Shown piece by piece: positions 34,889-43,466 of a stretch of DNA of 64,000 nt. The position numbers were made by a program, and so were the translations under genes. The notes beneath the pieces are model-generated. The model had not been told where the DNA came from and searched no databases. It saw only the letters and a program-made list of their open reading frames with translations. The stretch comes from JAUVXJ01 sp034411995 (GTDB taxonomy: Bacteria > Chloroflexota > Anaerolineae > UBA7937 > B3-Chlor). The stretch is taken from assembly GCA_034411995.1 (NCBI GenBank), contig DAOUME010000026.1:186001-250000 (forward strand). The letters are read 5' to 3'. The stretch's first letter is position 1. Each line of letters starts with the position of its first letter.

Positions 34889-35793
34889 CCTGTGATCTCC
34901 TCCGTGCCCGCGATACGTATGTACAAAACCACCGCGACCAGGATCATCACCAGCAGGATCGTGGACGTCGCGGCTGAGGTCGTGTAGTACACACGCTGGT
35001 ATTCATAATAGCCGAATGTGGATAGCACCGGTACCGTTCTGCCGACGCCCAGCCCCATAGGATGCGCGAAGATCCGAAAAGCGTCGATACCGCGGATCAC
35101 CACCGCAGAGGTGATGGCCGGTCTCAGTAGCGGCAGGGTGATGCCTCGAAAGCGCTGCCAGGCCCCAGCTCCGTCCACCCGGGCGGCTTCGTACAACTCG
35201 CTGGGGATCGACTCCAAGCCGGCCAGCAGGATGAGCATCACCAGCGGCGTTACCTTCCACATGTCCGAGAGGGCCACCGTAAACAGCGCCATGGGATCCT
35301 TCAGCCAGTCGATCGGTTGGGAGATCAGACTGAGATCCATCAAGATCTCATTGAAATATCCGGAGGACAGAAAAATGTACCGCATGTTCGAGGCAGCGAC
35401 CACCACCGGGATGCCCAGAGGCAGTAGCATGACGGCGCGGAAGATACCCCTGCCTCTGAAAGGACGAGCCATCACCATGGCCACCACCAAGCCCAGCACC
35501 AGTTCCATGCCGACGCTGGTGAAGGTGATGATCAACGTATTCGTGAAAGCGGAGACAAACTGGTAGTCCTGGACGACGAGCTTGTAGCTCTCCAGCGACG
35601 GAAACCCCCCTCCCCTTGGCGGATCCTGGAAGCCAAGCAAGATGGAGGCGAAGACAGGCACGAGGGTCATTCCGAACACATAGAGAAACAAAGGGGTGAT
35701 GAGAACGATCTCAAACCAGTGCTTCTTCAAGAAGCCTCGGACTCTCGTACTCACTCCAGGCGCGAGAGGCCTTACCATTTCGGTAGTAGCCAT
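34885..35793 (-). CDS. Trehalose/maltose-type ABC permease (MalF type)
   Basis: A 302-residue membrane protein. Six helices are visible, and the EAA loop is YEAARVDGAGAWQRFRGITL (about residue 200). It starts with a cytoplasmic stretch MATTEMVRPLAPGVSTRV. The gene follows the binding protein gene after a 66-base gap containing a very stable hairpin, and overlaps the MalG-type gene by 4 bases. Confidence 0.92.
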   Translation of the reverse strand: MATTEMVRPLAPGVSTRVRGFLKKHWFEIVLITPLFLYVFGMTLVPVFASILLGFQDPPRGGGFPSLESYKLVVQDYQFVSAFTNTLIITFTSVGMELVLGLVVAMVMARPFRGRGIFRAVMLLPLGIPVVVAASNMRYIFLSSGYFNEILMDLSLISQPIDWLKDPMALFTVALSDMWKVTPLVMLILLAGLESIPSELYEAARVDGAGAWQRFRGITLPLLRPAITSAVVIRGIDAFRIFAHPMGLGVGRTVPVLSTFGYYEYQRVYYTTSAATSTILLVMILVAVVLYIRIAGTEEITG

Positions 35794-35820
35794 GGTGCCC
35801 TGCTCCCACCATACGAAGAC

Positions 35821-35852
35821 AGGGACTGGGCCCTCAGCAGGGCCCAGTCCCT
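35821..35852 (-). other. Stable intra-operon hairpin between binding protein and permease genes
   Basis: A perfect 14-base-pair stem (35821-35834 with 35839-35852) and a CAGC/GCTG tetraloop, 7 bases after the binding protein stop. By analogy with malE-malF it probably stabilises the upstream message and reduces read-through, giving more binding protein than permease. Confidence 0.7.
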
Positions 35853-35859
35853 GAGGAGA

Positions 35860-37137
35860 CTACTCGTTGGCCGCGACGAGCGTCGCCAGACGTCCCGCCA
35901 CGTCGTTCAGCACGGTCTCCACATCCTCACCGTCGTATACCGTGCGGTCCCAGGCCTCCGTGATCAACGGAAATACGTCCGTCGTCAGGTAGGGCACGTT
36001 CGGCCTCAACACCCCATCACGCGCCGCTGCCTGTATCGCATCCCACAACGGCTTCTGATCCTCCGGCACCAGACCCAGAGCGTCATCACGCACCGCCGGC
36101 CACGAAAGCTCGGATACGAAGATCTCCTGCGCCTCCTTCGACGTCATGAAGGCGATGAAGTCCAACGCGGCATCCAGGTGCTCCGTACCCTTCGGAATGC
36201 CCAAGACCTCACCACCCATCACGTGCGACGATAACCAACCACCGTACACCGCAAAGTCCGTGAACCCGTAGTCGGTCGGCAGCACACTGTACCCGAATGG
36301 CCAGTTGACCATGATGTCGCACTCGCCCCGAGCCAAGTACTCGTTCGAGGTGTCCCACTTCGCATCTCGCGTCGCCGCCTGGTTAAGCAGCCCCGCATTC
36401 CACATGTCCTGGAAATACTGGAACGTCTCCACGGACCCCTCGTCGTTCAATACCATCGGGTCCCCACCATTGGACACGATCCACTCCCACAACAACGTCG
36501 GCAGCGGCAACGGCTGATCGCCCCCTCCCTTGAAGATGCACTTGCCAGTCCCATACTCGTCGTACAACGCCTGGCAGACATCCTTGTACTCATTGATCGT
36601 CGTCGGGGGCTCCAACCCCAGTTCATCGAACACCGCCGTGTTGTAGTACGCGATCTGCACGTTACCCCTGTACGGCACAAACAGTAGCTTCCCGTCGAAC
36701 GTCATCTGATCCGTCAAATACCCGTAGATCTCCGACGGCAGTTGGTCCTGGTACGGCGTCAGATCCTCCATCAGATCCAGACTGACCAACGGCGCCAACG
36801 CTACGTTGTCTTGCGCAATCACGTCGATCTCTACCTTGCCCGCCGCCTGCTGCGCCTGCAACGTCGTCGGTACGTCCTCCGGCGGAACCTCCGCAATGTT
36901 GACCGTGTTGCCCGTCCGCTCCTCCCAGATGGGAATCACCTCGTCACGCACCACCGCCAACTCAGCCTCCGCCAACCGCGTCACAAACGTCAACTCCACC
37001 GGCGCAGCGGCCTCGGGCGGAGTGGTGGGTTGGGCTGGAGGAGTGGTCGGCTCAGGTGTCGCCGCCGGACCACACGCCGCCAGGATCAGTGACAGGCAGA
37101 TCACAAACGTCGTGAGAAACATAAGCCTCTTGGACAT
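35860..37137 (-). CDS. Trehalose/maltose-type ABC binding lipoprotein
   Basis: A 425-residue cluster 1 solute-binding protein. The signal peptide starts MSKRLMFLTTFVICL and ends in the lipobox LAAC, followed by a proline/threonine-rich linker. The mature part has LTFVTRLAEAELAVV, VDVIAQDN-like DVIAQDNVALAPL and VMGGEVLGIPKGTEHLDAA, typical of maltose/trehalose binders. ATG 37137 has AAAGGAGG eight bases upstream; a longer frame to 37185 lacks one. It lies between lacI and the permease genes and is the likely specificity component for trehalose, inferred from treT. Confidence 0.9.
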   Translation of the reverse strand: MSKRLMFLTTFVICLSLILAACGPAATPEPTTPPAQPTTPPEAAAPVELTFVTRLAEAELAVVRDEVIPIWEERTGNTVNIAEVPPEDVPTTLQAQQAAGKVEIDVIAQDNVALAPLVSLDLMEDLTPYQDQLPSEIYGYLTDQMTFDGKLLFVPYRGNVQIAYYNTAVFDELGLEPPTTINEYKDVCQALYDEYGTGKCIFKGGGDQPLPLPTLLWEWIVSNGGDPMVLNDEGSVETFQYFQDMWNAGLLNQAATRDAKWDTSNEYLARGECDIMVNWPFGYSVLPTDYGFTDFAVYGGWLSSHVMGGEVLGIPKGTEHLDAALDFIAFMTSKEAQEIFVSELSWPAVRDDALGLVPEDQKPLWDAIQAAARDGVLRPNVPYLTTDVFPLITEAWDRTVYDGEDVETVLNDVAGRLATLVAANE

Positions 37138-37177
37138 TGGGTATCCTCCTTTACGGACACACAGCTTTCGATTACCA

Positions 37178-37212
37178 TCAGCCACTACCGTTGGATTCCA
37201 GCATCACCTCCC
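37178..37212 (-). promoter_or_regulatory. Leader Shine-Dalgarno and 8-codon mini-ORF upstream of the trehalose-type binding protein
   Basis: GGGAGG (37212-37207) followed by ATG 37204 opens an 8-codon frame that ends at TGA 37178, overlapping a further ATG (TGATG). It lies 41 bases before the binding protein ATG and resembles the leader at 29845-29911. Confidence 0.3.
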
Positions 37213-37275
37213 TTCCCTATGCCTCCAAACGGCAGACAGTGCCTCAGACACGCGCGCCAGCGCGCCGCCAGAATC

Positions 37276-38364
37276 TCATTGCCCAGAGCCACGAGGAGGT
37301 CCGCAGGACCTTCGCGTGATCAACCTGGCTTCAAGCTGGGACCGCACCACTCTAGCGCCCGCCGCGATGTCCACCAGCACACGGGCAGCCATCTCTCCCA
37401 GCTCGATGGCGGGTTGGTGAACCGTGGTCAGCTCCGGGCGCAGGAACCGGGCGAGTACATCGTCGCAGCCAACGAGGGAGATGTCTCCAGGCACTCCAAG
37501 TCCCCGTTCATTCACCGCCTGAGCTGCGCCAAAGGCCATGAGATCGTTGAAGACGAACACAGCCGTGGGACACGCATCGCGGTCCAGGAGACGATTCATG
37601 GCCTCGAACCCAGACTCGGCCTCGTAGTCGCCACACTCCACGAGGGCTCTCACTCCGTTCTTCCCTTCGAACTCACCACGCTCCACGGCTGCATCGGGTA
37701 TCTCCACGCCGTGCTCGCCCAGGGCGCTGCGAACGCCCTCTAGCCGGCGTTCGTTGGAGACATGTCGCTTGTCTCCCTGGATGATTCCGATGTGGCGGTG
37801 ACCCAGCCTCAGCAGGTACTGCACCGCATCCTGCGCCCCTCTTGCGTCGTCTATCGTCACCCACGCCAGCGACGAATCCATAGCTCTTCTCACCCTCTCG
37901 GGAGGATACCCAACCAGCAGGATCGTCAGACCAGGCTGGCTCAGCAAGAGGTCTCTGAGGGGGTCTTCCACGAAGATGTTGAGATAGAGGAGCCCTGCCA
38001 TGCGGTACGCCGAGACCATGTGGCGCATCGTCGATGCGTCACCGCTCACCAGGGATAGGACCAATCCGCTTCGTGCACAATACTTGTCGGCCCCGTGGAT
38101 CACGCCGCCAACGTAGTTGCCAAACACCCGGCCTTCGGGGAAATCTGGAGGGGCGATCAGGCCGATAGAGGTAGGAGCATGCTTCCGCCTGGGCTGGTAT
38201 CCCAGTTGCTCCACGGCGGACATCACTCTGTCAAGAGTCTCAGGCCTGACCAGGTGCGGCTTGTTCAGCGCTCGTGAGACCGTCGCCACCGACAGACCAG
38301 CCAATTCGGCTACGTCTCTCAAGCTGGGCGACTCTCCACCACGCGCACCGCTCACGTCCGCCAT
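37276..38364 (-). CDS. LacI family transcriptional regulator (of the trehalose-type operon)
   Basis: A 362-residue LacI-type repressor. The DNA-binding domain reads LRDVAELAGLSVATVSRAL, and the effector domain includes IGLIAPPDFPEGRVFG, AWVTIDDARGAQDAV, RHIGIIQGDKR and SLVGCDDVLARFLRPELTTV. The gene directly precedes the binding protein gene on the same strand, as in many sugar operons. A 15-base perfect palindrome lies just downstream of its promoter. A stretch near the N-terminus (residues 1-14) is extra to the usual start. Confidence 0.92.
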   Translation of the reverse strand: MADVSGARGGESPSLRDVAELAGLSVATVSRALNKPHLVRPETLDRVMSAVEQLGYQPRRKHAPTSIGLIAPPDFPEGRVFGNYVGGVIHGADKYCARSGLVLSLVSGDASTMRHMVSAYRMAGLLYLNIFVEDPLRDLLLSQPGLTILLVGYPPERVRRAMDSSLAWVTIDDARGAQDAVQYLLRLGHRHIGIIQGDKRHVSNERRLEGVRSALGEHGVEIPDAAVERGEFEGKNGVRALVECGDYEAESGFEAMNRLLDRDACPTAVFVFNDLMAFGAAQAVNERGLGVPGDISLVGCDDVLARFLRPELTTVHQPAIELGEMAARVLVDIAAGARVVRSQLEARLITRRSCGPPRGSGQ

Positions 38365-38473
38365 CGAACTGCCTCCGCGGCGCCCTGTTCTCAGCGGCTC
38401 ATCTGGAGCTTAACCACAACCAAGCGGACCTCTTTGAGGAGCATGACTGGCCTGCGGGTGATGGTTTCATGTT

Positions 38474-38488
38474 TGTTACAGTGTAACA
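38474..38488 (-). promoter_or_regulatory. Operator of the second LacI regulator
   Basis: TGTTACAGTGTAACA is a perfect palindrome (7-base arms around one G) placed 9 bases downstream of the -10 box, at about +3 to +17 of the lacI transcript. A repressor bound there would block its own transcription. Confidence 0.65.
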
Positions 38489-38497
38489 TACATTCTC

Positions 38498-38526
38498 ATT
38501 ATACCGCACCTTCTCTCTCGTGTCAA
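38498..38526 (-). promoter_or_regulatory. Consensus promoter of the second lacI gene
   Basis: On the minus strand TTGACA (38526-38521) and TATAAT (38503-38498) are exactly consensus with a 17-base spacer, the best promoter in the window. It may drive the whole trehalose-type operon through lacI. Confidence 0.85.
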
Positions 38527-38768
38527 CCTGCATCCCGGCGTCCCAGAACGCCCCCTGCGACCGATCGACGGGCACGTGCACCCCTTCCTGGGGGGCGTCT
38601 ACGCAGCCACACGGTTGCGCTGGCCCTCTGCCTCAGTGAACGCGCGAGTCCCCAGGTCCTCTCGGCGGCCGTCGACCTCCTCCAACACCCTCCCACCAGG
38701 AGATGAGTGCGACCCGAGCGCCCTGGGAGAGCCCTGGCGCGGGCTGTCCCTCTCCAGAAGAGTGTTGC

Positions 38769-38798
38769 TTGACAACGCTGCGCGCCCGCAGGTAAAAT
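38769..38798 (+). promoter_or_regulatory. Promoter of the glucokinase-glycolysis operon
   Basis: TTGACA (38769-38774) and TAAAAT (38793-38798) with an 18-base spacer. TGACAACGCTG here resembles a half of the first LacI operator, but overlaps the -35 consensus. The 462-base space 38365-38826 holds this promoter and the divergent lacI promoter and operator, nothing else evident. Confidence 0.7.
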
Positions 38799-38826
38799 GT
38801 AGCCGTCAGAGCGTCGATGCTGCTTT

Positions 38827-39903
38827 ATGCAGCACTGGGCGCCCACGCGAGCCCTGGGTCATTTGAGAGAGTTGAACATCACCCACGAACAGTCGCGGGC
38901 CAAGGACCTCTTCCTTGGAATTGATCTTGGCGGCACGAAGATCGTCGCCGGACTCGTCGATCGGGAAGGGCGGATCGTCTCCAGGCAACACAGCAGCACT
39001 CAGGCGAGCAGAGGACTGGAAGTCGTCGTCCGTCGCCTGATAGACGTAGCCTCACAGCTGCTGACCGCCGAGGGCGTGGATCGTAAGCAGGTAGCCGCTA
39101 TCGGCGTTGCCGCGCCCGGACCCATAGATGCCCGGTCGGGAGTAGTGACGGCGCCACCAAACCTGCCCGGCTGGCGCGATGTACCCGTGGGACGCTTGAT
39201 TCAGGACGAACTGGGGCTACCAACCTCTCTGGAAAACGACGGCAACGCCGCGGCCCTTGGTGAGCATCTCTTCGGGGCTGGACGCGGCGCAGACCACATG
39301 ATCTACGTCACGGCCAGCACCGGGATCGGAGGCGGCTTCATCCTGGACGGGTGTCTGTACCGGGGTGCGACCGGCGCGGCGGCAGAAGTCGGTCACATGA
39401 CCATTCTGCCCCACGGACCGCGGTGCGGGTGCGGAAACCGGGGATGTCTGGAAGCCCTGGCTTCTGGCACGGCCATCGCTCGCGAGGCTCGGGAGAGGGT
39501 AGCCCGGGGGGCGCCCACTCTCATCGCCGAGCTGGCGGAGGGCGATCTGACCCGTATCTCTGCCGAGATGGTGTCTCGGGCCGCAGAGGAAGGCGACGCA
39601 GAAGCGAACGAGATCCTGGATCAGGCCCTGATCTTCCTCGGCGTGGGCATGGCCAATCTCGTCAACCTCTTCAATCCCCAGCTCCTGGTCATCGGCGGTG
39701 GATTGACCAAGATGGGTGCGCGCCTCTTCGACCAGGTTCGTCGTGTAATAGATCGTCAGGCTTTTCCTGCCGCGGCCTCGGCCGTGGAGATCAGGTGTGC
39801 CCAGCTCGGCGACGACGTGGGCCTGCTGGGGGCGGCGGCTGTGGCCATGACCACCACACAGCATAGCCAGCCGGACAACGAAAGGAGAAATCAGTCAGCA
39901 TGA
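38827..39903 (+). CDS. ROK family glucokinase
   Basis: A 358-residue ROK sugar kinase, or 343 residues if TTG 38872 is the real start. The phosphate-binding loop is LGIDLGGTKIVAGLV, the substrate region includes ENDGNAAALGEH with the catalytic aspartate, and the zinc motif is CGCGNRGCLEALASG. ATP-binding ASTGIGGGFI is present. It phosphorylates glucose entering from the two ABC systems or released by TreT. ATG 38827 has no ribosome site; GAGAGAG directly touches TTG 38872, so the start is open. The stop overlaps gap by ATGA. Confidence 0.88.
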   Translation: MQHWAPTRALGHLRELNITHEQSRAKDLFLGIDLGGTKIVAGLVDREGRIVSRQHSSTQASRGLEVVVRRLIDVASQLLTAEGVDRKQVAAIGVAAPGPIDARSGVVTAPPNLPGWRDVPVGRLIQDELGLPTSLENDGNAAALGEHLFGAGRGADHMIYVTASTGIGGGFILDGCLYRGATGAAAEVGHMTILPHGPRCGCGNRGCLEALASGTAIAREARERVARGAPTLIAELAEGDLTRISAEMVSRAAEEGDAEANEILDQALIFLGVGMANLVNLFNPQLLVIGGGLTKMGARLFDQVRRVIDRQAFPAAASAVEIRCAQLGDDVGLLGAAAVAMTTTQHSQPDNERRNQSA

Positions 39904-40910
39904 CAACGAAGATAGGCATCAACGGCTTCGGCCGAATCGGACGGCAAGCACTGAGGATCGCACGAGAGGAATACCCCGACAAGCTGGACGTAGTGGCGGT
40001 CAACGACCTCTTTGACCCGGCCATCAACGCCCACCTCTTCAAGTACGACACCAACTACGGAACCTACGCAGGACCAGTGGGCGTTGACGGCAACAATCTG
40101 GTCGTCGATGGGGACGAAATCCAGGTCCTCGCCGAGCGCGACCCTGCGAAGCTGCCATGGGGTGATCTGGGTGTTCAGGTGGTCATCGAGTCGACCGGCG
40201 TGTTCCGGGAAGGCCCGCTCGCGGCGGCACACCTGAAAGCTGGCGCCAAGAAGGTCATCATTAGCGCTCCCGCCAAGAAAGAGGACATCACTATCGTCAT
40301 GGGGGTTAACGAGGAACTGTACGATCCCCAGAAGCACCACATCATCTCCAACGCCTCGTGCACCACGAATTGCCTCGCACCGGTGGCGAAGATCGTCAAC
40401 GATCGCTTCGGTATCATCAAAGGCTTCATGACGACCATTCACTCTTACACCGGTGATCAGCGCCTCCTGGACCTTGGACACAAGGACCTGCGACGTGCGC
40501 GCGCTGCGGCCCTGAATATCGTCCCCACCAGCACCGGCGCGGCTCGCGCCATAGGCGTGGTCATTCCGGAACTGGAAGGCAAGCTGGATGCCTTTGCCAT
40601 ACGCGTGCCCACCTCCACCGTGTCACTCATCGATCTCACAGCGGAGGTAGAACGCGCGACGACCACCGATGAGCTTCGCTCAGTCTTCAAGGAAGCTGCC
40701 GAGGGTAAGCTCAAGGGCATCCTCGGCTATAGCGAGGAGGCTCTCGTGTCGGTGGACTTCAAAGGTGACCCACGGTCCAGCATCGTGGATGCCGAGTATA
40801 CGCAGGTCATACAGGGCAACATGGTCAAGGTGGTGTCCTGGTACGACAACGAATGGGGCTACACCGAGCGCCTGGTGGAGCTGGCCAAGTACGTCGGGGA
40901 GCGCCTGTAG
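39900..40910 (+). CDS. gap: Type I glyceraldehyde-3-phosphate dehydrogenase
   Basis: A 336-residue enzyme of normal length. IGINGFGRIGRQALR is the NAD-binding start, SNASCTTNCLAPVAK carries the catalytic cysteine, and TSTGAARAIG plus WYDNEWGYTERLVELA complete the catalytic domain. It oxidises glyceraldehyde-3-phosphate to 1,3-bisphosphoglycerate in glycolysis. AAAGGAG lies upstream of the ATG inside the glucokinase end, and the ATGA overlap indicates coupling. PGK follows after 104 bases. Confidence 0.96.
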   Translation: MTTKIGINGFGRIGRQALRIAREEYPDKLDVVAVNDLFDPAINAHLFKYDTNYGTYAGPVGVDGNNLVVDGDEIQVLAERDPAKLPWGDLGVQVVIESTGVFREGPLAAAHLKAGAKKVIISAPAKKEDITIVMGVNEELYDPQKHHIISNASCTTNCLAPVAKIVNDRFGIIKGFMTTIHSYTGDQRLLDLGHKDLRRARAAALNIVPTSTGAARAIGVVIPELEGKLDAFAIRVPTSTVSLIDLTAEVERATTTDELRSVFKEAAEGKLKGILGYSEEALVSVDFKGDPRSSIVDAEYTQVIQGNMVKVVSWYDNEWGYTERLVELAKYVGERL

Positions 40911-41014
40911 ACCGCCTTTCACCTGGGACATGTACGACAGTGCTCCCTCGCCTGCCAACCCTGCAAGCGGGTGCCATGGGGCCCGACTATCTCATAGAAC
41001 CTGCGGAGTATGAC

Positions 41015-42208
41015 GTGACCAAGAAGACCGTAAGGGATATCTCCGTCAGGGGTAAGCGTGCCCTGGTGAGAGTGGATTTCAACGTGCCACTGGACAACGG
41101 CGAGGTCGCTGACGATACTCGCCTTCGGGCCGCTCTGCCCACCATCCAGTATTTGCTGGAGCAAGGGGCGGCAGTCATTCTGATGTCGCACCTGGGCCGG
41201 CCGAAAGGAAAGGTCCAGGATGAGCTGAGGCTTGATCCCGTGGCCCGTCGCCTCGCGCAGCTTCTGGGTCGCGACGTGCGCAAGCTGGACGATTGTGTGG
41301 GTCCCGAGGTAGCAAGGGCGGCGAAAAGCCTGGAGCCTGGACAAGTTCTCCTGCTGGAGAATCTGCGATTCCATCCCCAGGAAGAGGAAAACGACCCGGA
41401 CTTTGCCAGCGAACTGGCGTCCCTGGCCGATGTCTACGTCGACGACGCCTTCGGCACCGCTCATCGGGCTCACGCCTCTACCGTAGGGGTGGCTGCTCAC
41501 CTGCCCGCCGTGGCCGGCTTCCTCATGGAACGGGAGTTGGAGGTGCTGGGCGGCCTCCTGGCTCACCCTGCCCATCCGTTCGTCGCCATACTGGGAGGGG
41601 CCAAGGTCTCCAGCAAGATCGGGATCATTCGCAGCCTGTTGACCAAGGTGGACCTCCTGCTCGTGGGGGGCGGCATGGCCAACACCTTCCTCAAAGCCCA
41701 GGGCCATGACGTGGGAGAATCCCTGGCAGAGGATGACCGTCTGGCCATGGCCAGGGAGCTACTCGATCAAGCGGGCGAGAAGGTGGTCCTGCCCGTGGAC
41801 GTGGTCGTGGCCGATGCCTTCGCGGACGACGCCCACGTGCGAACCGTGGGCGTGGATCAGGTTCCTGCCGGATGGCGTATCCTGGATATCGGACCCCGGA
41901 CGGTAGGCCTCTTCGAGGAGAAGCTGGCCTCGGCAGCCACGGTGGTCTGGAACGGGCCTATGGGCGTCTTCGAGTTCCCCAGGTTCGCCGCTGGCACCAT
42001 CGCCCTGGCCAACAGCCTGGCCGGCACGAAGGCTACGACTGTGGTGGGGGGTGGAGACTCCATCGCAGCGCTCCAACAGGCCGGGCTGGCGGACAAGATG
42101 ACCCACGTGTCCACTGGTGGCGGTGCGTCTCTGGAGTTCCTAGAGGGCAAAACCCTGCCCGGCGTAGCTGCTCTTCAAGACAAGAACGAGGCCAAAGCAG
42201 GTGACTGA
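41015..42208 (+). CDS. pgk: Phosphoglycerate kinase
   Basis: A 397-residue enzyme of normal length. RALVRVDFNVPLDNGE, the substrate residues in MSHLGRPKGK, YVDDAFGTAHRAHAS and the nucleotide loop in GGGDSIAALQQAG are clear. It makes ATP from 1,3-bisphosphoglycerate. I choose GTG 41015 (TKKTVRDISV) because the family starts there and GCGGAG lies 6 bases before; an in-frame ATG at 40976 would add 13 residues. The apgM start overlaps its last codons by 8 bases. Confidence 0.95.
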   Translation: MTKKTVRDISVRGKRALVRVDFNVPLDNGEVADDTRLRAALPTIQYLLEQGAAVILMSHLGRPKGKVQDELRLDPVARRLAQLLGRDVRKLDDCVGPEVARAAKSLEPGQVLLLENLRFHPQEEENDPDFASELASLADVYVDDAFGTAHRAHASTVGVAAHLPAVAGFLMERELEVLGGLLAHPAHPFVAILGGAKVSSKIGIIRSLLTKVDLLLVGGGMANTFLKAQGHDVGESLAEDDRLAMARELLDQAGEKVVLPVDVVVADAFADDAHVRTVGVDQVPAGWRILDIGPRTVGLFEEKLASAATVVWNGPMGVFEFPRFAAGTIALANSLAGTKATTVVGGGDSIAALQQAGLADKMTHVSTGGGASLEFLEGKTLPGVAALQDKNEAKAGD

Positions 42209-43409
42209 CCAGAACTTCGTCTCGTCGTTAGTGATTCCTGGCACCACCAAGATCGTGCTCCTGGTACTGGACGGCCTGGGGGGCGTGCCCCTCGAGCCAG
42301 GCGGCATGACCGAATTGGAGACCGCTCGCACGCCCCATCTGGACGCCCTGGCCCGAGATGGCGTGTGTGGCCTACATGACCCCGTCGGCCGGGGCATCAC
42401 GCCGGGCAGCGGACCCGCCCACCTGGCGCTATTCGGGTACGATCCCCTCGAGCACCAGGTTGGCAGAGGCGTGTTGGAGGCGCTGGGCATCGGCTTCGAG
42501 CTCCAGCCAGGAGACGTCGCGGCGCGAGGCAACTTCTGCACCGTGGACGAGAAGGGGCGGATCACGGATAGGCGTGCAGGCCGCATCCCTACGGAGAAGG
42601 GCGCTGAGCTGGTCGACCTGCTTCGTTCCATCGCGCTGCCAGGCGTGCAGACGTTCGTGGAACCGGTGAAAGAGTATCGTTTGGTGGTGATCATCCGCGG
42701 GGAAGACCTGGCGGGCCCTCTCACAGAGACAGACCCGCAGCGGTTGGGGGTTGCGCCGCTGCCCGTCAAGGCGCTGCGACCCGAAGCCGAACGTACAGCC
42801 TCCTTGTTCAACCAATGGATCGCCCAGGCCCGCGCTATCCTGGCCGACCAGCATCCCGCCAACATGGTCACGCTGCGCGGCCTGGACAAGAACCCCGGCC
42901 TGCCCAGCATAGAGGAGCTCTATGGGCTCCGCGCAGCCGGCGTGGCCGTGTACCCCATGTACAGAGGCGCGGCTCGCCTGGTGGGCATGACGGTGTTGCC
43001 TACAGGGGAAAGCATCCAGGAGGAGTTGGAAGCCCTCAGAGCCCACTGGGAGGAGTACGACTTCTTCTTCGTTCACCTGAAAAAGATCGATAGTGCGGGA
43101 GAGGATGGCGACTTCGAGCGCAAGGTCTCGCTGATTGAAGACGTAGACAAGGTGGTCATCCCAGCCATCCTTCAACTGCTGCCGGACGTTCTCGTCGTCA
43201 CCGGCGACCACTCCACTCCCGCCATGCTTCGTTCGCATAGCTGGCATCCGGTCCCCGTTCTCCTCTATTCCAAACACTGCCGCTCAGATACCAGCACATC
43301 GTTCTCCGAGCGTGGCTGCGCCAGAGGGGCACTGGGGCGCTTTCCGGCCACGGACATCATGCCGCTAGCTTTGGCCAACGCCCTTCGCCTCACCAAGTTC
43401 GGCGCCTAG
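42201..43409 (+). CDS. apgM: Archaeal-type cofactor-independent phosphoglycerate mutase
   Basis: A 402-residue member of the aPGM family in the alkaline phosphatase superfamily. VLLVLDGLGGVPLEPGG carries the first metal aspartate, TPGSGPAHLALFGYDP the catalytic serine, KKIDSAGEDGDFERK the central metal site and VVTGDHSTPAM plus SHSWHPVPVLL the remaining ligands. It converts 3- to 2-phosphoglycerate. Start is GTG 42201, overlapping pgk. This is the second phosphoglycerate mutase-type protein in the window and the one placed in the glycolytic operon. Confidence 0.92.
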   Translation: MTDQNFVSSLVIPGTTKIVLLVLDGLGGVPLEPGGMTELETARTPHLDALARDGVCGLHDPVGRGITPGSGPAHLALFGYDPLEHQVGRGVLEALGIGFELQPGDVAARGNFCTVDEKGRITDRRAGRIPTEKGAELVDLLRSIALPGVQTFVEPVKEYRLVVIIRGEDLAGPLTETDPQRLGVAPLPVKALRPEAERTASLFNQWIAQARAILADQHPANMVTLRGLDKNPGLPSIEELYGLRAAGVAVYPMYRGAARLVGMTVLPTGESIQEELEALRAHWEEYDFFFVHLKKIDSAGEDGDFERKVSLIEDVDKVVIPAILQLLPDVLVVTGDHSTPAMLRSHSWHPVPVLLYSKHCRSDTSTSFSERGCARGALGRFPATDIMPLALANALRLTKFGA

Positions 43410-43466
43410 ACCTGCGCCCGCTGCTGCACCACGCGACCTGGGTATCGATTTGAAAGGAGACATTGC

